64,000 bases of DNA, taken from Trichobilharzia szidati. Taxonomy: Eukaryota > Platyhelminthes > Trematoda > Strigeidida > Schistosomatidae. Numbering within the stretch: position 1 is the first letter of the stretch; every line of letters starts with the position of its first letter. Below, piece by piece: positions 12,640-24,425 of this stretch. The notes beneath the pieces are model-generated. The model searched no databases. It was not told the DNA's origin and worked only from the letters and a program-made list of their open reading frames with translations. Made by a program: the position numbers and the translations under genes. The DNA lies in assembly GCA_944472155.2 (NCBI GenBank), contig OX235277.1, forward strand, positions 13,216,804-13,280,803. The letters are read 5' to 3'.

Positions 12640-12865
12640 AATTCTTTATTTTGTGGATGGTGTTCAAAATGAGACTCGAATCCCACAGGAATTTCTAGAT
12701 GGTGAGACCAAAATAAGGTAAATAGAGAATCCTGAACTCCACTGCCGGTCACTACCAATGAAGACAACTTCAAATCAAAACCTGGATATTCTCGAAGCGT
12801 TCGTACTGGCAGCCAACATGTCGACAGATACCGACCATTTCGGTCGAACGTAATCAGCCAGAGGA
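12640..12865. repeat. S-family degraded copy
   Basis: An antisense tRNA-like B-box remnant lies near 12672. From 12725 the S-family 3' region follows, ending CCGACCATTTCGGTCGAAC, which matches 51600-51625. Confidence 0.5.
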
Positions 12866-13284
12866 AATCACAAATTAACCTAAAAAGCAAACAATTTCAG
12901 TAGGTTACTAAACGTTCATATCAGTGTGTAGTTCGAGATGTAGGTAGGTCTTTTAGTGGCAAAGTTCAATTTGAAAGTGCATTTTCCTTGAGTACCTTAT
13001 AAAGTGTCCTTAGTTTAGTTTCATAAATAGCCGCTCAATGCTTGTAAAGCTCTTCAGTCAAATTTTAATCGAAGTTTATACAAACTGATAGAAAGTTGTA
13101 CTTATTTAATGTACAGTATCTAAATTGTTATAAAAGCCCTAAATAGCATTGAAATCCAAACAAGAAAATGATGAAGAATCTTTTAAATTAGGTTTTGTAG
13201 CTCATCATTTCATGGTAGCGTGAAAGAAACATGAGTAATGAATTTATTCTATCGTCAATGTCGGATCCTGGTAACTGACGACCA

Positions 13285-13730
13285 GTGGATGAAAAAAATC
13301 AATCAGATACAGAGTGGACAATATCTTCATTTCGGCAGTTTTATTCCTATTCAGTACAAACCTACCCCATTGAAAAGTCATTGACGAGGAAAATTTGTTC
13401 CAGCGAAACATTAATGAATGAGCTACGCCACATACAATCAGTTTTACTGACTATTCTTTGTCCTGAAAACTTCGTCGTTTGCCACAGTAAGGTGAGACGA
13501 CACTTTGAGAAGACAGTATTCATACCAAGGAAAGTCAGCTCTATTAAACTTACATTCAAGGGTGATCAAATCATGCAGAGGCTTTGGTCATAATGCCGCA
13601 TCTTTTTTCCTCACATTTCGAACATTTTCGATCCCTGTACCTACCATAAAAGATGAAATTCTGGAGACTTCATTTCAAATTGTATCTAGACGTTCATCTG
13701 CAGTTATGGTGACACAAATGTATCAATAAA
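13285..13730 (+). pseudogene. PLE2-like RT C-terminal remnant
   Basis: The open frame at 13285-13593 and its continuation in another frame to 13729 read like the segment between the RT domain and the GIY-YIG domain of PLEs. There is an IKLTFKGDQIMQRLW stretch near 13545-13590, then after a frameshift a PTIKDE motif near 13640. In the family this region carries an L-x-F-K-G-D motif followed by a conserved KD. No GIY-YIG domain follows. The identification rests on short motifs only; the alternative is an unrelated chance frame. Confidence 0.45.
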
Positions 13731-14144
13731 ACCAATAGAATATTAAACTTTTATAGGGAGCACTTTGGGGAATTGATCTCATGCATCCCAAACTAAGTGT
13801 ACCATGGACTACCTGACCTATTTAAATATGACTGGTTATTAGTATGAGCTTTTATTTTACATAAATGAGTAAGTGTTCATACACTTCGTTTTATTATTGT
13901 TTGGAACCATGCTAGTTGTAAAGCAACTGTAGAGAAACTACAAAGTGAGGATATCATTTCCATTCCAAAAGATTCTATTAAATCTTATTATTAAATCTTA
14001 TAATTTGTATTATTTTTAATGACTTTTGAATATTAGATATGGGGAGTAAGTGTTAAAAAGTTAACTTTTACATTCCATTTTTAAAAGTCATTTAACATAA
14101 TGATTTGGGATTAGTGGTCTTTATACGAATTTGACCAAGGTACG

Positions 14145-14300
14145 ATATCAGTTAGAGAACCGGTGAAAACCAGGGAGTACTGGACAGCTGTTTCATTTGA
14201 CCATGGATCTCCTTTGACACACGCCTTTATTGCCTTTCCTACTGACGTATGGTGACTTTGTGATTGATATCATTCAACCACAGACTTCGCGAAACTTCAG
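14145..14300. repeat. T-family left-arm fragment
   Basis: Contains ATATCAGTTAGAGAACC, GGGAGTACTGGACAGCTG and TTTCAT, the left-arm order of the family. The rest is lost. Confidence 0.6.
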
Positions 14301-15691
14301 GTTTTACTATGCTTTAAGGCAAATCCTGTTTTTATTTTTATTTTAAGCACCACTTAATGTATGGTTTAATTAATAGATTGGATTATTGCTCCGGATTTCT
14401 CAGAAAAGAAATTTACACGTTTTCAATGGTTTTTCAACTGATATAAATCCGTGATCAACTCGTAAAAACAAAACTAATCGTCACAAACCAACTATAGAAA
14501 ATTAGTGGTCTTATTCTTTTAATGTTAGGAGTTTTTCTTTAAAGAATACCAAAGAATGTATTCTTGGTCGCTTCTTAGGGTTCATCTGAACGTTTAAAAT
14601 TAGTCTACACAATGTTTTTAATGGATTCAAATTTCAGTCTTTAAAGAAAACTAACACGAAAATTCCCCAAAGGTGCAGTGGAACACTGTAGTATTTGGTG
14701 GTGAGATTGCCTATTGGCAAAACAGAGAAATATTACTTTGAAATTTCCATGTGCACTTATTCTCCGTATTGTGCTTCCTTGTCTTCCCTTCATCTTTTCT
14801 AAGTTATTCCACTGGGATCCTTCATTCCTTCTCTTCACAACACAATTCATCCTCAAACTACTCAATAGTTTTGTAGAAGATATCACAGACAATATACGTG
14901 GAGATTTTCCCTGAGAAATCCGCAGCAATAATCCAATCTGTTAATTAAACAACATGTTGAGTGATGCGTAATATCAAAAAACACAAGATTTGTCTGAAGC
15001 ATGGTAAAACCTCAGGTTTTTCGCTTCCGGTGGTTGAAGGTCATCAAGCGCACAGTCACTGCGTGTCAAAAGGAAAGACGATAAAAGAGTATCAGGGGAG
15101 ATCCATGGTCAGATTAAACAGTGCGCGAATGCCAGAAGAGGAAATAGAAGGATTCAAATAAACAGCGTTTAACAGAGAAGAGTAAGTAAATAAAGCATAT
15201 ACAGTAGATATCGTTTAAATGTGAGGAGATTATTACTATATAGCGAATAGCAAATTAACAAACTGAACGACGTAAAACGGAAGGTGATTCCGTGAACCTT
15301 ACAGGCAGGTATGCAGACCACGTGTTACTCCTTGTTGTTAGTCAGTGTTATCACTAGTACAATTGATCTACTAAAGCCTGTATTGAAAACCGTCAATCAA
15401 CCTATTTGTTCATACATTTACAGGCAGATTTTTTTTGATAAATCCAGTGTTAAATGCATTTATTTAAATTTCTTTCCATTTATAGGGGATTATTGTAAGT
15501 CACTACTCCCTACGCAACAGCATCATATACTTACGACGTTTTGAGGCACATTTAAATGCTCATAATCATATGAAAGTACTCAAAACATCATCAGTAAATA
15601 ATACTTCATCACAATGGGGTTTTAGTAAATAAAATTATTCTCAATAGAATATTAAAGTGTTAATTTGTAGCTATTTGATTAATTTCAGTAT
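14301..15691. other. Unassigned stretch
   Basis: Two opposite frames at 14641-14928 (-) and 14714-14914 (+) and one at 15311-15544 (+) are under 100 codons and unrecognised. No repeat family from this window was found. Confidence 0.4.
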
Positions 15692-16119
15692 TTCATCATG
15701 GAAAGCCAAATAGTACTGGGCAGCTGTCCCGTCCTAGTTTGGGACTCTTCATCGGTACGCAAACCAACACTTGAATATCAGTCTGATGCTCACTAGCTAC
15801 TGGACCTATTCAGGTATGCAGTTACCTGGGTTCTGGTAGGAAGTTGTGCCCAGTGGGATACAGCAGGTGAAGTGTGAGGTTAAATACTCGTTGATGACGT
15901 TGGCTAGTGGTCGACCCATATAAGGAATTGGCAGAAGTTGGAATTCATGGGCTGGCCACTGGATCAAGTCCCTGTGGCTTAGTAGTCTACGAGCTCGCCT
16001 TGCAACCGGTTCCCGGGTGCGTGCCGATGGAGAGTCCCAAACTATGACGAAACAGGTGTCCAGTAATATTTGGCTTTTCAATGGTCCTCTAATCGATGTC
16101 ATTTCATGATGAGGTCCTG
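15692..16119. repeat. T-family element, complete
   Basis: The left terminal repeat starts TTTCATCATGG and is followed by an antisense hammerhead-like stretch (15715-15765). The centre has ACCTGGGTTCTGGTAGGAAG. The right arm has the tRNA-like head (TGGCTTAGTAGTCTACGAGC near 15975) with a shortened B-box region, a hammerhead-like stretch (16019-16067), and the closing terminal repeat ending near 16119. Confidence 0.75.
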
Positions 16120-16999
16120 AAGCTGTAATAGAATGCAAGAACTGTATTTATATGTAGATTCATTGGAATTTAAGCAGTGTGAATAAGTGACATTTAATGC
16201 TGCGTAGTCTTATGAGCCACATAAATGTACAAAATATATATGGTAAATCTTGTATACCGGCCATGACCTTCCATATGAAATCACAACATGGCGATTTCGA
16301 ATCATTCTATGAACATGATTTCATTAAAGTTCATTAAAGCATCCTACTTGCATTGTTACACATAATGGGATCATATAAAGGAAAAACATTTTTTCTATTG
16401 AGTCCTCATTTAAATTTTTAGGGAACCTGTAGAAAGTGATATACGCTTAAATTAATGACCCTTTTTATGGCATCATTTTCAGTATCACTAGAAATTGTTG
16501 TAATATGTTAATACTTTAGACACTGTTCAACAATGCTCGATGATTTCGAAGCAAACGTCTCCTCACTTAAAGCAACCAGTTTTTTGATAGGTTTGAACAA
16601 AAAAAACAAAAGAACATGATTTTTCTGATTCATGTGATGTATGATTGTATCACACTCTGAACATTCTGACAGTGCATATAATTGTCACAAGTAAAAAAAG
16701 GAAACAGGGTTAATGTATATGTGGTCAAATATAGCCAGGAAAACTTCATTGGTGTCTGTTTGTTGCGGCTACACGACAAGTTACGGAGTGCCGGCATTAG
16801 TATATCAAGTAATCTACTCCAAAATACTTTGAAGCCAAATGCCTGTTGTCATCATTCATGAAGGCTGTCTAGGGAAGGGGTCACTAAATTTTGATGATTT
16901 TAACATGAAGTTAAGACGGTTGTTCTCAAACTAAACACTTTTTGATTTATAAAGAATAAACTACAAAGATGTTCGATAACTAGATCAACCGAAGTCCTC

Positions 17000-17154
17000 T
17001 AGCCCAACACATATGCAGAAGAAAATGGACATACAGCGGGTATAACCAATGAAGAGACCTCCAGATGGAATCTTGCGTGTCAGGCTCTCGAATGGAACCC
17101 GACTATGAAATGACAAGTCAGTCGTCCGTAGATGACATGAAAGGGGTCATATTG
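17000..17154 (+). mobile_element. RTE subfamily A2 fragment
   Basis: Matches the CAACAAATATGCAGGAGAAA region, the CGTCAGGCTCTCGA region and the following ACGTCC to GATGACATG segment of A2. Both 4-base insertions are absent, as in the copies at 18440 and 32321. Confidence 0.65.
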
Positions 17155-17566
17155 TTACGACAGAAGACAGAAGAAGATATATTTACAAATTTTATGTGCA
17201 TTATTATCAGCGGAGAAGCAAAGTCCTCTGATTGGTTGTTTTCTGGCTGTAGGTTATTCTGTAACTACAAATCTTCTCCATCATATCTAAATCTTACGAG
17301 CGGAGAACAATTATTCTTTCTCCGTGAGTGCCTTCGTCATCAAATCCTACTGACCAGTGTCAGATACAAACCACCGGTCAACTGCCCAATGGGATGGAAA
17401 TTGGCCTAACAATGTGGAAGACGAATGGTCAAATTAATGATTACAGATGCACATTATGGGATCAAAAAATATCAACAAATAATAAATGTCCTAAAAGAAA
17501 AACTAGAGAAAGCCCTCAACCAGGAACACCTGTCAACGCTAATCACCGCAATTATATTGTCAAGTA
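17155..17566 (+). mobile_element. PLE1 5'-region fragment
   Basis: From 17270 the sequence matches the 5' region of PLE1 copy A (22560-22210, minus): the CTACAAATCTTCTCCATCAT box, GAGTGCCTTCGTCATCAAAT, and CTGCCCAATGGGATGGAAAT. Relative to copy A it lacks about 58 bases just after the ACGAGCGG box (17299). An in-frame TAA follows the GWKLA motif. It ends near 17566 before the PLE RT domain. Confidence 0.75.
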
Positions 17567-18424
17567 AAATTTTGAACGTTGAATTCTACGAAACCTTTTA
17601 GGACGATGCTCCTCAACTTTGCGAATTTTCTTCGTTTTCTAATTTCGGAATTTTATGTACAACTCTGAATCCATTGGATTGCACATCCACATAATCGGTG
17701 ATCCACGTGCAGTATGCTCGCCAACCACGCAAGTGGCTTTATTCCTGGCCAATGCCCTCCTATTCCCCACTAGACAAAGGTGAGCCTGGAATACAGGGAA
17801 GATTTGGTGTGAGGCTATCAACCCCAGCACGTAGAAGAGACACCATAGCCTTTGAAACCTCCACTGAGAACCCAGAGGAATCAATAGAAAAATAACCTTT
17901 AGTGGAGTATATTTTATAGCACCTCCACTTCCACAAAGAAAGTATAACAATCTCGGGTTTGTTTTACACAAATTGGAGACAAATAGCTATTTGGTTTTCT
18001 CTCAAAGTTACACAATGAATAAGAGATTAAAAAACCGAACTGCTATTGTTCAATGTCAGATGTTTTTAAATTTGATTCGTTCTCATCGAACTAAAGCGAA
18101 AATTTCCTGCCTTTTTGTCAATGTAGTGAAATCTTGTAAGTTTACTGTCGATTTATGTTACAATAAATAAAATGAGTCTATATCGTTGATACCTACACAT
18201 TCTTTATTTCACAATACTTAGTGTAGTCGCCATTGAATAACGTTAAAATATCAGTTTAGATATTCCCTTGTTGAGAGAAGTCCGCCATGGATTATATATA
18301 TATATAAATATATATGCAAGAGATGAAGACACGTTGTTCTACATAGAATCTCTTCCAAAACAATTCGTTTAATTTAAAAGTAAGACTCCAGGTAGATTAG
18401 TGCAACTTAATAAACGACGAAATG
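17567..18424. other. Unassigned stretch with a TA repeat
   Basis: A GC-richer block at 17690-17890 has no recognised homology. A TATATATA run lies at about 18293-18315. No gene seen. Confidence 0.4.
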
Positions 18425-18429
18425 TGAAT

Positions 18430-18775
18430 TTGGGAACTTACACCAGTCTTATGACTGGAAAGAATCACCAACAAGAAACTACGGGAACAAACAAAACAAG
18501 AACCAATCGCCCAACAAATATGCAGGAGAAAGTGGAGATGGATTGGACACTCGCTGAGGAGGCCACTGGGTGACATCATGCGTCAGGCCCTCGAGTGGAA
18601 CTCGAAAGGGAAGCGGCGAGCGGGACGTCCAAGGGTGACATGGAGGAGGTCGTGTGAAGAGGAGCTGAAACAGTATGGACTTACATGGATGCAGGTGAAA
18701 AGTACAGCAGAAGACGTGCAGTTGAAGCCCTATGTTCCAGTAGGAACCCAAGGGAACAATAATAATAATAACACC
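18430..18775 (+). mobile_element. RTE subfamily A2, 3' end
   Basis: Encodes the RRKWRWIGHSLRRPLGD-type tail and the uninterrupted frame ALEWNSKGKRRAGRPRVTWR (18585-18645), so both 4-base insertions are absent. Ends with the hairpin GTTCC-AGTA-GGAAC at about 18733-18748 and an AATAATAAT tail. Confidence 0.85.
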
Positions 18776-19174
18776 AATCTTATAGAAATATCAACTAATG
18801 TATTCATCTTATGATACCAATCTCCAATGTTTCACACTTGCAATTACTTAACATGCCTCCATATGTCAGGAATCGTACGTTTTGTATTAAGAACATTATC
18901 GTAGAAGCCACAGCTTAATAAAATGTTTGTTATAAGTTCCGCAAGTTATGTTAATTTCAAATGAAAGCTGAAGATGACTGTTTTTCCTTCTTAGCCCCGT
19001 GTAAGTGAACATTTCATTCTGCAATCAATATTCAAGCCCGTAATATTCTCATGTTATACATATCTATGAATCCGTTTTCTGTACATTGTATTTCTGAGTC
19101 AATTGTTGCTCCTCATTATGTTCACCTTATCAAAAAGTCTCGAAAACCAAGGCAAATAGGTGTTTACGAAAAAA

Positions 19175-19611
19175 AATTAGCGTATACTTTGACTAGTAAC
19201 TCGTAACTAGTGTAATGTGTCTAGTTCTTTCTTTGGTGCAGACTAAATTCTATCAGTCAGTCAGGTTTGCAATGTGGCCACCATTTTAGGTAGCTCGCCA
19301 TCATGGTACACGTTGACTTGATGATGTTAGATCAGTCTGCACCTAACAAAGGACTAGACACACTACACTATTTACTAGTTCCTAAACAAAGTATACGCTA
19401 CAGTCCTACAGGAGGCCAATCGCGAGCCTGAATAGCTCAGTGGTAACGTATCTGACAGAAGGCGGCACTGGGTGACGCGAGTTTGAATCTCAGAAGTGAC
19501 ATGAGTTCCTTCAAGGTCGCAGATACGCCTTGCTGACAAGTACCAACTGGCACGAAACCTAGGTTCAAGGCTTCTTGCAGATTGACTCTGACTACCTAAA
19601 TTAGGGATCAA
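19175..19611. repeat. D-family tRNA-headed repeat
   Basis: Two arms (19178-19262 and about 19330-19402) are inverted copies of each other. Next comes a tRNA-like head (GAATAGCTCAGTGGTAACG near 19430, GTTTGAATCTC near 19480), then a hammerhead-like motif at 19527-19571. The second copy is at 46585-47185. The right end runs into the assembly gap. Confidence 0.7.
19527..19571 (+). ncRNA. Hammerhead-like motif, D family
   Basis: Stem I is GCCTTG (19527-19532) paired with CAAGGC (19566-19571), 6 bp perfect. The core reads CTGACAA (19533-19539); the active consensus is CTGANGA, so one core base (G to A) differs. Stem II is GTACC with GGCAC, with one mismatch. GAA is at 19554-19556. Helix III is the palindrome ACCTAGGT (19557-19564), followed by T as the expected cleavage base. 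This copy is probably inactive. Confidence 0.6.
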
Positions 19612-19620
19612 TTATATAGG

Positions 19621-20120
19621 NNNNNNNNNNNNNNNNNNNNNNNNNNNNNNNNNNNNNNNNNNNNNNNNNNNNNNNNNNNNNNNNNNNNNNNNNNNNNNNN
19701 NNNNNNNNNNNNNNNNNNNNNNNNNNNNNNNNNNNNNNNNNNNNNNNNNNNNNNNNNNNNNNNNNNNNNNNNNNNNNNNNNNNNNNNNNNNNNNNNNNNN
19801 NNNNNNNNNNNNNNNNNNNNNNNNNNNNNNNNNNNNNNNNNNNNNNNNNNNNNNNNNNNNNNNNNNNNNNNNNNNNNNNNNNNNNNNNNNNNNNNNNNNN
19901 NNNNNNNNNNNNNNNNNNNNNNNNNNNNNNNNNNNNNNNNNNNNNNNNNNNNNNNNNNNNNNNNNNNNNNNNNNNNNNNNNNNNNNNNNNNNNNNNNNNN
20001 NNNNNNNNNNNNNNNNNNNNNNNNNNNNNNNNNNNNNNNNNNNNNNNNNNNNNNNNNNNNNNNNNNNNNNNNNNNNNNNNNNNNNNNNNNNNNNNNNNNN
20101 NNNNNNNNNNNNNNNNNNNN
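19621..20120. other. Assembly gap (500 N)
   Basis: Exactly 500 N. The right edge falls inside the 3' repeat region of PLE1 copy A, so the missing sequence should contain that copy's 3' end. The long frame reported across the Ns is not evidence of coding there. Confidence 0.99.
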
Positions 20121-22099
20121 CTGAATGTCGTTAGTCATTCCTTCTGCTAACCTTGAACGTGATTGGTTGTTTTTGTGTGACTTCTCACTTTCTAGTTCAC
20201 TTGTTTTGGTGTTGACTGTTTCCTTGACCTGGAGTTTGACTTTGTTTTTGTGTGAATTTCTTCGTATGGATTGGTATATTTTGTCAATCTCTATGTGTCT
20301 ATTGATTGCTGATTCATTTGAATACCAGGCCTCTAGGAATTCTCTGGCATTTTTGCAGTTCCCTTTGTCTAAGATTTGAACATTGTCCCAGTCGAATTGG
20401 TGCCCGTGTTTGTCTGCATGTAGTGATATGAGGGAGTGTATGTCGTGTCTTTTGACAGCTAGTTTGTGTTCGTGAATGCGAAGACGAAGAGGGCGTCCAC
20501 TTTGACCAATGTAATGTTTGTCGCAATCGTTGCAACTTATCTTGTAGATGACGTTAGTTTTGTCTTCTTTTGCCGTTGAGTCCTTTGGTTTACATAGAAC
20601 TGAGTGTAGTGACTTTGTTGGTTTATGAGCGACATCGATCCCAAAAGGTTTGAATAGTCTTGCAGTGATTTCGGAGATATCTTTTATATATGGTAGGACG
20701 ACTTTCTTTGTGTTTTCGCTGGTGGCCTTTGATTTGGTTGGTTGAGGTGGGGGTAGATGTCTTTTGATAAAGTTTCGTGGGTATCCATTTCTTTGGAAGA
20801 CGTCCATAAGATGATTTTCTTCAATTTTCCTCAAGGCGGGAGTGCTGCAATGAGTCCTGGCTCTCTTGAACAATGTACGTATGCAGCTAATTTTGTGTGA
20901 TATTGGGTTGTTACTGTTAAAATTGAGTATTTGATTCGTGTGCGTTGGTTTTCTGTATACTTGGGTTTCTAATTTTCCTGTAGTTGTTCGTTTGATTAAG
21001 ACGTCTAAAAATGGGATTTTGTTTTCATATTCTTCTTCTCTTGTGAATTTAATGTCGTTGAAGGTGTTGTTTATTATGTTGTGGGTATTGTCTAAGTTTT
21101 CTCTTTTGATTATCACGAATGTATCATCTATGTAGCGTATCCAAATTTTTGGTTTGATCTTTGGCAGAATTATGTTTTCCAGTCTTTGCATGACGGCTTT
21201 CGCAATCAATCCTGACATGGATGATCCCATAGGTGTCCCTTGAATTTGTTCATACATTTGGCCGTTGAATTGGAAATAAGTTGTGAGACACAAGTTTATG
21301 CATTCCATCCAACTTGAATGCTGCATTTTTGATTGTTGTATGTGTTCATCGTTGTTGAGTAGTTGTTCCATGGTTTCTTTTGCTAGTTTTAGTCCAATCG
21401 AAGTATATAATGCCGTGACGTCGAAGGATAACATTATTTCTTGGCTGTCTATTTCAGTGCCTTTGATTTTCTCTAAAAATTGGGTCGCAGATTGGATGGA
21501 GTGATAACATGATTTCGTCAAGTGTTTCAGTCTTCTGCATAGTTCTTTGGATAAATTGTATGTTGGGGTTCCTGGGAGTAATACGATTGTTCGTAGAGGT
21601 ATATTTGGCTTGTGTATTTTTGGTCTGCCGTAGAATCGAGGTATGACGGGTCCATTGGGTTTCTTTCGCCATTGATCTTCTTTTGTTATCTGACCCGTTT
21701 TGGTGAGTTTGTTTAGGGTTCTTTGGATGCGGTTGTTTATTGTTTCGATGGGGTTGTTGTTAGTTGTTGGTATATTGTTTGATCTTTGGGTAGTTTGTCC
21801 GCTTTTGCAGTGTATTCTTATTTGTCCATGATTACTGTAGTCCTTCCTTTGTCATCTGGTACTATAACGATATCTTTCCTGTTTTTCAGTCTTTTGAGGG
21901 CTTTTTGTTCTTGTGAGTTGAGTTGTGTGTGTCGTTTTCTTTGTTTAACTATAGGCACTATTGTTTGACGTATCTCTTTTTGTGTTTCTTCACTTAATTT
22001 TGATGATTTGAGTGTTGATTGAAGAGCAGCCAAGAAATCTGTTTTCGAGGCGTCTTCAGTGTTGTAGTTTAATCCTTTTTGAAGTAGTTGTTGTTCCAT
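20121..22099 (-). pseudogene. PLE1 copy A RT/GIY-YIG polyprotein
   Basis: Penelope-type polyprotein: a reverse transcriptase that copies RNA at a nick made by a C-terminal GIY-YIG endonuclease. The N-terminal part (93 codons from 22099) ends at an in-frame TAA after the VIMDK motif (21818-21820). The RT part continues in another frame with no start codon until a TTG at 21521. RT motifs are FDVTALYTS, GTPMGSSMSGL and YIDDTF. The endonuclease begins at the ISCNDCDKHYIGQSGRPLR segment near 20540-20480. One stop and one frameshift separate the N-terminal part from RT, so this copy is unlikely to make a full protein. The 3' end is in the gap. Confidence 0.9.
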
Positions 22100-22632
22100 T
22101 TTTGACAGCGGCTGTTTTGATAAAATGACTACGCAATCAGTTGGTGTATTGTTCGGATGTTGTTTTTTGATTTTCGTTAGCTTGGTTCTGAGAACTTTTC
22201 ATCTACGTTCTCTGTGTCTACTACTTATCAGTGCGATTGCGGTGATCATTGTTGAAAGGTGTTCTTGGCTGAGGATTTTCTCTAGTTTCTCTTTTTCAAA
22301 GTACATTATTTGTTGATATTTCTTGATTCTACAATATGCATCTGTAATCATTAGTTTAACCATTTTTCTTCCACTTTGTTCAGCTAATTTCCATCCCATT
22401 GGGCAGTGGATTGGTGGCTTATATCTCACGCTGGTTGATAGAATTTGATGACGAAGGCACTCATGGAGAAAAAATAGTTGTTCTCTGGTGGATCCTTGCC
22501 GTTTGGCGAAGTCTTCCCACTTTCGAACAGAAAGAAGCGTAATCCGCTCGTATGATTTAGATATAATAGAGAAGATTTGTAGCTCAGGTGGATGATTTTG
22601 GTGGGGTTGTGTTCTCTGAGCAGAATGGCTTG

Positions 22633-22677
22633 GTTGCGAAGCTTTCATTGCACTACTGAGCAATATCTTCAGCGCAT
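22633..22677 (-). ncRNA. Hammerhead-like motif in PLE1 terminal repeat
   Basis: On the minus strand: stem I TGCG with CGCA, core CTGAAGA (fits CTGANGA), stem II ATTGC with GCAAT and one unpaired base before it, GAA, palindromic helix III AGCT, then T as the cleavage base. Hammerhead motifs are known in PLE terminal repeats. Stem I is short and stem II has a one-base bulge at its foot, so activity is uncertain. Confidence 0.6.
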
Positions 22678-22710
22678 ACTTCAATGTGAAGTGAGCTTCT
22701 AGAATTCTCT

Positions 22711-24369
22711 ATGAGTCAGATAACAAAAGAAGATCAATGGCGAAAGAAATCCAATGGACCCGTCATACCTCGATTCTACGGCAGACCAAAAATACACAAG
22801 CCAAATATACCTCTACGAACAATCGTATTACTCCCAGGAACCCCAACATACAATTTATCCAAAGAACTATGCAGAAGACTGAAACACTTGACGAAATCAT
22901 GTTATCACTCCATCCAATCTGCGACCCAATTTTTAGAGAAAATCAAAGGCACTGAAATAGACAGCCAAGAAATAATGTTATCCTTCGACGTCACGGCATT
23001 ATATACTTCGATTGGACTAAAACTAGCAAAAGAAACCATGGAACAACTACTCAACAACGATGAACACATACAACAATCAAAAATGCAGCATTCAAGTTGG
23101 ATGGAATGCATAAACTTGTGTCTCACAACTTATTTCCAATTCAACGGCCAAATGTATGAACAAATTCAAGGGACACCTATGGGATCATCCATTTCAGGAT
23201 TGATTGCGAAAGCCGTCATGCAAAGACTGGAAAACATAATTCTGCCAAAGATCAAACCAAAAATTTGGATACGCTACATAGATGATACATTCGTGATAAT
23301 CAAAAGAGAAAACTTAGACAATACCCACAACATAATAAACAACACCTTCAACGACATTAAATTCACAAGAGAAGAAGAATATGAAAACAAAATCCCATTT
23401 TTAGACGTCTTAATCAAACGAACAACTACAGGAAAATTAGAAACCCAAGTATACAGAAAACCAACGCACACGAATCAAATACTCAATTTTAACAGTAACA
23501 ACCCAATATCACACAAAATTAGCTGCATACGTACATTGTTCAAGAGAGCCAGGACTCATTGCAGCACTCCCGCCTTGAGGAAAATTGAAGAAAATCATCT
23601 TATGGACGTCTTCCAAAGAAATGGATACCCACGAAACTTTATCAAAAGACATCTACCCCCACCTCAACCAACCAAATCAAAGGCCACCAGCGAAAACACA
23701 AAGAAAGTCGTCCTACCATATATAAAAGATATCTCCGAAATCACTGCAAGACTATTCAAACCTTTTGGGATCGATGTCGCTCATAAACCAACAAAGTCAC
23801 TACACTCAGTTCTATGTAAACCAAAGGACTCAACGGCAAAAGAAGACAAAACTAACGTCATCTACAAGATAAGTTGCAACGATTGCGACAAACATTACAT
23901 TGGTCAAAGTGGACGCCCTCTTCGTCTTCGCATTCACGAACACAAACTAGCTGTCAAAAGACACGACATACACTCCCTCATATCACTACATGCAGACAAA
24001 CACGGGCACCAATTCGACTGGGACAATGTTCAAATCTTAGACAAAGGGAACTGCAAAAATGCCAGAGAATTCCTAGAGGCCTGGTATTCAAATGAATCAG
24101 CAATCAATAGACACATAGAGATTGACAAAATATACCAATCCATACGAAGAAATTCACACAAAAACAAAGTCAAACTCCAGGTCAAGGAAACAGTCAACAC
24201 CAAAACAAGTGAACTAGAAAGTGAGAAGTCACACAAAAACAACCAATCACGTTCAAGGTTAGCAGAAGGAATGACTAACGACATTCAGACCAAAGAAGCA
24301 GCCAGCACCGAGACAAGCAAACTAGGGGGTGAAATGTCACACGAAAACAATCACGTTCAGGGTTACTAG
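22711..24369 (+). CDS. PLE1 copy B reverse transcriptase/GIY-YIG endonuclease (N-truncated)
   Basis: An uninterrupted 552-codon frame. The start ATG belongs to the inverted terminal repeat of copy A and is fortuitous; native coding begins at residue 3. RT motifs: SFDVTALYTS near residue 90, QGTPMGSSISGL near 153-165, and the catalytic WIRYIDDTF near 186-195. The GIY-YIG domain spans about 383-470, with YKISCNDCDKHYIG, R-x-L-R-L-R-I and a downstream E in REFLEAW. It lacks the N-terminal segment present in copy A. The C-terminus lies in a two-unit repeat of about 108 bases (24205 and 24313) and stops at TAG in the second unit. Intact as a frame but missing the 5' coding part, so probably non-autonomous. 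Confidence 0.92.
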   Translation: MSQITKEDQWRKKSNGPVIPRFYGRPKIHKPNIPLRTIVLLPGTPTYNLSKELCRRLKHLTKSCYHSIQSATQFLEKIKGTEIDSQEIMLSFDVTALYTSIGLKLAKETMEQLLNNDEHIQQSKMQHSSWMECINLCLTTYFQFNGQMYEQIQGTPMGSSISGLIAKAVMQRLENIILPKIKPKIWIRYIDDTFVIIKRENLDNTHNIINNTFNDIKFTREEEYENKIPFLDVLIKRTTTGKLETQVYRKPTHTNQILNFNSNNPISHKISCIRTLFKRARTHCSTPALRKIEENHLMDVFQRNGYPRNFIKRHLPPPQPTKSKATSENTKKVVLPYIKDISEITARLFKPFGIDVAHKPTKSLHSVLCKPKDSTAKEDKTNVIYKISCNDCDKHYIGQSGRPLRLRIHEHKLAVKRHDIHSLISLHADKHGHQFDWDNVQILDKGNCKNAREFLEAWYSNESAINRHIEIDKIYQSIRRNSHKNKVKLQVKETVNTKTSELESEKSHKNNQSRSRLAEGMTNDIQTKEAASTETSKLGGEMSHENNHVQGY

Positions 24370-24385
24370 AAGAGATGACTAATAA
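24205..24385 (+). repeat. Two-unit tandem repeat in PLE1 3' coding end
   Basis: ACAAGTGAACTAGAAAG at 24205 and ACAAGCAAACTAGGGGG at 24313 begin two units with period about 108; both pass through TCACACGAAAAC/TCACACAAAAAC and end GATGACTAA or GAATGACTAA. The assembly gap in copy A begins at the equivalent place. Confidence 0.75.
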
Positions 24386-24425
24386 ACTCATAGAGAATTC
24401 TAAAAGCTCACTTCACATCGAAGTA

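Larger units (their letters stand above)
20121..22716 (-). mobile_element. PLE1 copy A (3' end in gap)
   Basis: Minus-strand order: terminal repeat (22716 down to about 22545) with a hammerhead motif, a 5' coding region (22500-22200), an N-terminal segment (22099-21818), the RT domain (21700-20900), a linker and the GIY-YIG endonuclease (20600-20350). Its 5' end abuts copy B head to head at 22714-22717. Relative to copy B, its overlapping 1.57 kb is nearly identical; two base differences were seen. Confidence 0.92.

Noticed and set aside
17285..17310. Intron loss explaining the ~58 bases missing relative to PLE1 copy A
   Set aside because: The extra segment in copy A ends in AG but does not begin with GT or GC, so a simple deletion is more likely.
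19608..21521. 637-residue protein
   Set aside because: The frame runs through 500 N; only the PLE1 part up to 20121 is real sequence.
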